Assembly: GCA_008638375.1 (NCBI GenBank)
Contig: CM018032.1
Span: 9,931,001 to 9,995,000, forward strand
Direction of reading: 5' to 3'
From: Nyssa sinensis
Taxonomy: Eukaryota > Streptophyta > Magnoliopsida > Cornales > Nyssaceae
DNA length: 64,000 bases
In this document: one piece after another, positions 62,409-64,000 of the stretch
Layout: each line of letters starts with the position of its first letter
Numbering within the stretch: position 1 is the stretch's first letter
Notes under the pieces: model-generated
The model's database searches: none
The model's input: the letters and a program-made list of their open reading frames with translations, nothing else
Told to the model about the DNA's origin: nothing
Translations under genes and position numbers: made by a program

Positions 62409-63270
62409 GTGGGGTGGATCTAGATCTCTCCCAGTTGCTGATTAACTCTAGGGGCCCTTAACCTTTGGGAGCTGTCTCTGAGACCACTTGTAATGCCCCA
62501 AGCCTGTTGTCCCAACAACCTAAAAGAGCCCACAACATTATGGCTCAAAAGCCTAAACCCAAGTTATTAGTAGCAAGACGTGGCATCTTATATACTAATC
62601 AAACTCTTGACATCTAATTGGTGTGACGTGCTATGAGCCTCTGACTAGTATTTGAAAATCACATAAATTGTAACTATTTTTTTTCCATAAATAAGTAACT
62701 TGCAAATATTCTTGACTTGAATTTTTTTTTTGGCAAGTAGATTTGGTTATTGTTGTCCAACTGGATATCAATTTTCTAATACACAACCCATAATGACTAA
62801 AATGTGATTTCGCTATGGACACAGGCGTGAGTGTTGGCATCTTCCATGGATTTGAGGTATAATAGAAAGGTAGAAAAGGCAAAGTACCTATGTTTTTGTT
62901 GTATTAGTTAGGACTTAAAAACTTTTAGGTTGTTTTATATTATCAAATCCTCGAGCAATGAATGTAATTGAGCTATGGATGTGCATTTCCAAAACCTAAG
63001 TTGGATACAATTTGACCAATATTTCATCTTATGCCAATATAAATAATAGATACTCGCTTCTGGTTTAATATGATTGATGTGGCTTTCTTCTCAAAAGGAA
63101 AGTGCTTTCCTGCCAATTTAATTTTTTTAAACTATCTTTCTCCTTGTTTTTTGAAATTGTACTTTTGTTTTGGTTTGATAAAGAATGAGCTCCTCATAGC
63201 CTCTCTTCACATCTCATGCTACTTTCTTTTAACAGGAGCATAACCATGTATGGGAAGATGGAGATGACAG
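31278..63270 (+). CDS. ASHH1: Histone-lysine N-methyltransferase, ASHH1/SDG26-type (partial gene, 7 exons seen)
   Basis: SET2/ASH1-class chromatin enzyme. Arabidopsis ASHH1 (SDG26) acts on histone H3 at flowering genes such as SOC1. Exons: 31278-31342, 32328-32484, 58068-58154, 58572-58656, 58739-58832, 58964-59162 and 63236-63270; all introns are GT-AG and in phase. The 240 visible codons give a short N-terminal stretch with [18 protein letters not shown], then AWS, SET and post-SET, then [10 protein letters not shown], which is conserved in ASHH1 proteins. SET motifs present are [45 protein letters not shown] and CLCGADNC. No stop or frameshift was seen. The start exon and the C-terminal half lie outside what I can identify. 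Introns are 985, 25,583, 417, 82, 131 and 4,073 bp. Confidence 0.93.
32328..32484 (+). CDS. ASHH1: ASHH1-like exon: AWS domain
   Basis: Begins after CCCATAG and completes the Lys codon (AA|A), then reads [16 protein letters not shown]. The AWS cysteines follow in [12 protein letters not shown] and [19 protein letters not shown] is the zinc-binding module placed directly before SET in SET2/ASH1-type enzymes. It ends CAG|GTGAAT in phase 0, and the next 25.6 kb is intron. Confidence 0.94.
32485..33690 (+). other. start of the 25.6-kb intron; low-complexity CAT/CCA-rich DNA
   Basis: Intron DNA. From 32818 to 33390 it is rich in CAC/CAT/TCT repeats that open chance frames on both strands, one of 189 codons, with low-complexity His/Ser composition. 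I do not call these genes. Confidence 0.6.
33698..34664 (-). pseudogene. LINE ORF2 3' part: RT linker and zf-RVT
   Basis: The first frame (34664-34155) contains [20 protein letters not shown] and W-F-rich linker residues. The second (34105-33698) holds the zinc-binding domain [20 protein letters not shown], then [14 protein letters not shown] and a stop after YLEKFIDF. The two frames differ, so at least one frameshift separates them; A-runs near 34131-34149 are the likely spot. Confidence 0.8.
35229..36550 (-). pseudogene. LINE ORF2 reverse transcriptase, catalytic box mutated
   Basis: The minus frames show, in order: [20 protein letters not shown] (36273-36079), [24 protein letters not shown] and [20 protein letters not shown] (36095-35658), then [15 protein letters not shown] with the first catalytic Asp (35601-35350) and [13 protein letters not shown]. 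The catalytic box, normally F-A-D-D, reads [13 protein letters not shown] at about 35230-35270, so the first Asp of the pair is Asn. That change alone should abolish polymerase activity. Frameshifts also separate the segments. Confidence 0.82.
36995..37350. repeat. second copy of the GGACACG-rich dispersed repeat
   Basis: Matches the reverse complement of about 5140-5395 in phrase order: GTGTTGGTGTCC, ACATGTGTCC, TTTTATTTTTCAAAA, GGTGAAGGAAGATG, GAAGAATCATCAAA, GTAAAGAAAGAG. It sits where the LINE endonuclease should be, so it probably inserted there. Confidence 0.55.
38296..38510 (-). repeat. 3' LTR of copia B
   Basis: 215-bp repeat, TGTGAAAATTCC... to ...TAATTTCA on the element strand. Confidence 0.92.
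38518..42831 (-). pseudogene. gag-pol of copia B, broken
   Basis: Gag starts [16 protein letters not shown] at 42831 and contains [20 protein letters not shown]. Its zinc knuckle [14 protein letters not shown] is followed by WELHGKP, so the Trp codon that is TGA in copias C and D is intact here. The protease Asp region is damaged near 41740. GAG-pre-integrase and integrase lie at 41708-40298, with [20 protein letters not shown] and [17 protein letters not shown] begins near 40219 (WVFTLK) and is badly broken to 39360. RNase H lies at 39355-38654 with [10 protein letters not shown] and [11 protein letters not shown]. It is split by many frame changes. Confidence 0.88.
43690..43903 (-). repeat. 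5' LTR of copia B
   Basis: 214-bp repeat beside the primer-binding site; partner of 38296-38510. Confidence 0.92.
43909..45300 (-). pseudogene. LINE ORF1 (DUF4283-type) remnant
   Basis: The frame 44614-44279 reads [20 protein letters not shown], then [13 protein letters not shown], then [20 protein letters not shown] and [20 protein letters not shown]. This is the DUF4283 pattern (FLFEF…EA…L.LD.W…WVR..GLP..LW……G.FV.VD.DT). Another frame upstream (44836-44639) supplies [16 protein letters not shown]. Further upstream are [18 protein letters not shown] and [23 protein letters not shown]4283 is common in ORF1 of plant LINEs. Frameshifts occur, including at the C8A22 run at 44881-44910. Confidence 0.72.
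45301..46960. other. intron DNA, one small tandem duplication
   Basis: No exon was recognised. An ~83-bp duplication at 45453-45610 repeats GTTTTTTCAATCT(T/C)TGAGAAC and GAACAAATAAATATTAAAT. Confidence 0.6.
46970..47083 (+). pseudogene. LINE 3' fragment, left half (split by copia C)
   Basis: A plus frame reads [20 protein letters not shown], like the 'W.LWRERN.R.FEG.E.S' C-terminus of plant LINE ORF2. The sequence resumes at 52022 beyond copia C with [13 protein letters not shown] and a [17 protein letters not shown] end. So copia C landed in an older LINE remnant of the opposite orientation to the LINE at 33.7-45.3 kb. Confidence 0.5.
47089..47303 (+). repeat. 5' LTR of copia C
   Basis: 215 bp, TGTGGAAATCCCG... 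to ...GTTTCTTCA, followed at once by the primer-binding site. Confidence 0.94.
47342..51800 (+). pseudogene. gag-pol of copia C, nearly full length but with many stops
   Basis: One frame from ATG 47342. Gag has the knuckle [14 protein letters not shown]. Protease is [12 protein letters not shown] near 48560. The integrase zinc finger is [14 protein letters not shown], with core [18 protein letters not shown] and [11 protein letters not shown] has YVDDIILTG near 50850 and RNase H has YTDADWAGS near 51330. In-frame stops: TGA 47486 (Trp), TGA 48125 (Arg), TGA 48314 (Trp position, shared with D), TAG 49805 (Arg CGG in D), TAG 50405 (Trp), TAA 50723 (Gln), TAG 51735 (Gln in D). A 2-base deletion lies near 51000. 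Every stop is explained by C-to-T or G-to-A changes relative to D, B or the family residue. No active polyprotein is expected. Confidence 0.93.
51808..52021 (+). repeat. 3' LTR of copia C
   Basis: 214 bp, partner of 47089-47303, followed by TACTT. Confidence 0.94.
52022..52259 (+). other. spacer between copias C and D; LINE 3' fragment, right half
   Basis: About 240 bases that would be the loop of the C/D inverted repeat. The first part continues the LINE remnant interrupted by copia C. The rest is AT-rich and ends in the TSD of copia D. Confidence 0.55.
52265..52494 (-). repeat. 3' LTR of copia D
   Basis: 230 bp; on the element strand TGTGGAAATCCCG... to ...AATGTCTTCA. A purine tract lies just inside it at 52495-52504. 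Confidence 0.94.
52502..55982 (-). pseudogene. pol of copia D, three late lesions
   Basis: In the same frame as gag, directly after the TGA. Protease is [12 protein letters not shown] near 55740. The integrase zinc finger is [14 protein letters not shown], and the integrase core has [28 protein letters not shown] and [11 protein letters not shown], with all three acidic residues visible. RT has [17 protein letters not shown] and YVDDIILTG. RNase H has YTDADWAGS and ends ...FTKGL. Lesions: TAG at 53516-53514 (CAG in C), TAG at 52886-52884 (TGG in C), and a one-base insertion in a T-run near 52745. All three lie in RT or later, so protease and integrase could still be translated if the TGA is bypassed. 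Confidence 0.93.
55983..56957 (-). CDS. gag of copia D (324 codons, intact)
   Basis: Open frame from ATG 56957, which follows the primer-binding site by about 26 bases. It starts [15 protein letters not shown] and contains [20 protein letters not shown], the usual N-terminal copia gag motif. The UBN2-type middle holds [19 protein letters not shown] and [12 protein letters not shown]. It ends with a complete zinc knuckle, [14 protein letters not shown], and then TGA. Family relatives such as copia B have Trp at this position and run on into pol. This is the capsid/nucleocapsid protein that would package element RNA in cytoplasmic particles. It is antisense to the host gene. Confidence 0.9.
   Translation of the reverse strand: MAGSHESTQSVTQEGESQTISSMSSTVGIENSSFHLTVEKLNGKNYREWAQSIKLFIDGRGKLGFLTGEIKQPPSSDATALQKWRSENSFITSCLINSMRPTIGRTYMFLPTAKDVWDAVRETYSDAGDASQIFELKTRLWQMKQGDREVTEFYTEMLGLWQEFDLSCGEEWECTGDSVRFQKRMEAKRVFEFLARLNRELNDVRSRILGRRPLPSIREVFAEVRREEQRRKVMLKEKAEPGIEGSTLASQGTVSTGRSGSRPNHMSEVEDLISRGSSSESRQTHTSGLEAFVSRGPHNGSGPKQNKRPFCEHCKISGHSKDTC
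56996..57225 (-). repeat. 5' LTR of copia D
   Basis: 230 bp, partner of 52265-52494; its inner end abuts the primer-binding site. Confidence 0.94.
57247..57766. mobile_element. hAT-like MITE, copy 3
   Basis: 520 bp with terminal inverted repeats CATAGTTATTAAACCC and GGGTTTAATAACTATG (16 bases, perfect). Flanks are CTTCAATC at 57239-57246 and CTTCCATC at 57767-57774, an 8-bp duplication with one change. It is rich in CCGG/CCCGG words. It also carries a tRNA-like stretch on the minus strand at about 57432-57513: GTGGCTTAATAGTTAGGAG, then TTGGGTTTGACTC. Same family as the copies at 1719-2815. Confidence 0.8.
57775..58067 (+). other. end of the 25.6-kb intron
   Basis: AT-rich intron tail ending in the acceptor CTTTACTGTTTACAG at 58067. 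Confidence 0.8.
58068..58154 (+). CDS. ASHH1: ASHH1-like exon: start of SET domain
   Basis: 29 codons: [17 protein letters not shown] followed by [12 protein letters not shown]. Contains the Arg-Gly-Trp-Gly motif of the SET N-terminal lobe that contacts S-adenosylmethionine. It enters and leaves in phase 0 (donor AAG|GTAATT). Confidence 0.95.
58572..58656 (+). CDS. ASHH1: ASHH1-like exon: SET domain, YCGEV segment
   Basis: Encodes [19 protein letters not shown] and RRSQTYESQ plus the first base of a Gly codon. The E-Y-x-G-E-(V/I) motif is conserved in SET enzymes. Acceptor GATCAG|G, donor CAAG|GTAGAA. Confidence 0.95.
58739..58832 (+). CDS. ASHH1: ASHH1-like exon: SET-I and catalytic NHS
   Basis: Completes Gly, then [20 protein letters not shown] and [10 protein letters not shown], ending inside the Cys codon (TG|GTAAGC). 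R-F-I-N-H-S-C is the SET cofactor and pseudoknot motif; the exon boundary splits its Cys. Confidence 0.95.
58964..59162 (+). CDS. ASHH1: ASHH1-like exon: SET C-lobe and post-SET
   Basis: Completes the Cys, then [39 protein letters not shown] with the catalytic Tyr region, then [20 protein letters not shown] with the CxCx4C post-SET zinc cysteines. It ends GFL|GTGAGT in phase 0. Confidence 0.95.
59362..59709 (-). pseudogene. LINE endonuclease C-terminal fragment
   Basis: Open minus frame with [13 protein letters not shown], then [20 protein letters not shown] and [11 protein letters not shown]. This is the end of the AP-type endonuclase and the linker to RT in plant LINEs (SDH.PI.L……R.FRFENMWL…F…..WW). 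The catalytic Asp-His pair reads SYH, so the Asp is lost. It lies antisense in the 4.1-kb intron of the ASHH1-like gene. Confidence 0.75.
60152..60652. mobile_element. diverged MULE-like MITE
   Basis: A relative of the element at 5521-6030. It shares CTGAGGTTTCTGACAATTA near the left end, a central Lys/Phe-like A/T block, and AATGTAATTTACCC at the right end. The left terminus (GTTAATTTCCATTGACC) is degraded and no clean 9-bp duplication remains. Long complementary arms (AAAATGAC against its complement, and GGTTGGAGGGGAGGTC against GACCTCCCCTCCAACC) show that it can fold into a hairpin. Confidence 0.65.
61347..61492. repeat. 18-bp TSD pair around a SINE
   Basis: TTTATAGCCATGTTGATT at 61347-61364 and TTTATAGCCACGTTGATT at 61475-61492, with one mismatch, precisely border the SINE. 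Confidence 0.88.
61365..61474 (-). mobile_element. tRNA-derived SINE (110 bp)
   Basis: On the minus strand: AGCTCTAGCCTGGTTGG (box A), CTCCATATGGGAGG, and GTTTGAGTCCCCTC (box B), then a GGGGCAAAGTGTTTGTG body and an A-rich end (ACCTATCAAAAAC). Same family as 3420-3534 but independent, with its own long target duplication. It sits in an intron of the ASHH1-like gene, antisense. Confidence 0.85.
61493..63235 (+). other. intron DNA with dispersed-repeat scraps
   Basis: No exon was recognised. At 62326-62620 there is a repeat-like tract: CTTATATACCAATCAAA, ATCTGATGTGGGATAGGAG, then a C-run, then GTAATGCCCCAAGCC, and finally a second CTTATATACTAATCAAACTC. It looks like a transposon fragment but its ends are undefined. 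The intron ends at the acceptor TTTCTTTTAACAG (63235). Confidence 0.5.
62378..62406 (+). repeat. 29-base C homopolymer
   Basis: Twenty-nine consecutive Cs between CACATT and TCGTGGGG. The minus strand is a G29 tract with quadruplex potential. The exact length may reflect sequencing or assembly error. Confidence 0.7.
63236..63270 (+). CDS. ASHH1: ASHH1-like exon: start of post-SET tail
   Basis: A 35-base exon, AACAG|GAGCATAACC... to GACAG|GTAATGG, encoding [11 protein letters not shown] and two bases of an Arg codon. An acidic WEDGDDR motif just after post-SET is typical of ASHH1 proteins, which supports this small exon. Confidence 0.85.
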
Positions 63271-64000
63271 GTAATGGTTTATTCATTTATTGCTTTATTA
63301 GTGCAAATTGAGGTTTTGGTCATTCTCACTCAATAATTGTTTGATTCCCTTGGATCAAAATTAGTTGTTAGACTTGATACTATGCATATATCAAGTTGAT
63401 GTTTATTTGGAGTTTGGTTCTTTGAGGCCACAAATATCAAACCCAAAAGAGCACAAGGAGGTGGAATAGTATACCAATTTAATTGTACTCCCTCAGATCA
63501 AATTTATTGTTAAAATTAATTCTACACAAATAGCAAGTTCATCTTTGTTTGTAGTTTGGTTTAGTGAGCCCACAAAACTAAAATGTCAGCGAGCACAAAA
63601 AGATATTGAAGACATAATAGTCTTCCGAACTGAACTGCTTGAAGGATGTTTTGAGGATATTTATTAGATGTAGGAGAGCACAAGGATATTGATGACACGT
63701 TAGTATCCCAAGATGATGAATTAATTGATTGACGTATTTTTAAAGGATCTTCATCAAATATATTAAACGAGGATGTCTGTAGTTCCTCTGTGGCAGACAA
63801 TAATTTTAGTTACTCAATATAAAAAAGTTGTAAATACCTCATTTTGTGACTCTTGATTGTATAGGAGTAGTTTCGTAATTTTCGATAGTGTACTATGAAA
63901 TTTCAAAGTTCTAAGGGCATCTTAGTCATGTTGACAACACATTTCGGCGAATTCCTTAGTCGGGGTAGTTTTGTCAAGTTTATCAAGTTACCCTGATGTT
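63271..64000 (+). other. intron of the ASHH1-like gene, running off the window
   Basis: AT-rich. No exon encoding the expected continuation (a YSV-(D/E)-KIP-type segment) was found, so the C-terminal half lies beyond 64000. Two locally similar stretches at about 63350-63420 and 63480-63560 (GATCAAAATTAGTTGTTA / GATCAAATTTATTGTTA, and GTTTATTTGGAGTTTGGTT-like) suggest a small old duplication. Confidence 0.6.

Noticed and set aside
1..64000. CRISPR arrays, bacterial operons, tRNA or rRNA genes, viral insertions.
   Set aside because: No regularly spaced repeats, no ribosome-binding-site-led gene clusters and no complete tRNA cloverleaf were found; tRNA-like words all belong to SINEs, MITEs or primer-binding sites. 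No pararetrovirus polyprotein was seen.

Overview
This is nuclear DNA from a flowering plant, most likely a eudicot. It is AT-rich, has GT-AG introns, and is packed with plant transposons: copia LTR elements, LINEs with a DUF4283-type ORF1, tRNA-derived SINEs and MITEs. No bacterial, organellar or viral gene is present. I did not try to name the species.

Only two host genes can be supported. (1) On the minus strand at 10142-10180 is a 13-codon first coding exon of a DHHC protein S-acyltransferase, with a GT donor and a leader carrying small upstream ORFs. Its next exon is not recognisable anywhere to the left, so the first ~10 kb is either a long intron 1 or the exon is an orphan. (2) On the plus strand from 31278 to 63270 are seven coding exons of an ASHH1/SDG26-type histone-lysine methyltransferase, encoding AWS, SET and post-SET. 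All splice junctions are in phase and no exon contains a stop. The ATG exon (probably in or after a leader near 23.75-24.6 kb) was not located, and the gene runs off the right edge.

Layout: 1-10 kb holds LINE fragments, two adjacent hAT-like MITEs, SINEs, a MULE-like MITE and a long dispersed repeat. 10-17.6 kb is the S-acyltransferase 5' end, AT-rich DNA with palindromes, and an old copia relic. 17.6-22.3 kb is copia element A (minus), with TSD GGCCA. 23.7-31.3 kb is the presumed 5' region and first intron of the methyltransferase, with local duplications, a SINE and LINE scraps. 32.5-58.1 kb is one 25,583-bp intron filled by nested transposons. These are a LINE on minus split by copia B (TSD GCTCT), a LINE 3' fragment split by copia C on plus (TSD TACTT), copia D on minus (TSD TGTAT), and a MITE. 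58.1-63.3 kb carries the SET exons and another intron with LINE, MITE and SINE insertions.

The most interesting feature is copia C and D. They are close relatives, almost full length, and lie tail to tail only 243 bp apart inside the intron. A pre-mRNA crossing the intron would contain a nearly 5-kb inverted repeat. Both also share an in-frame TGA at codon 325, at the gag-pol boundary, which copia B lacks.
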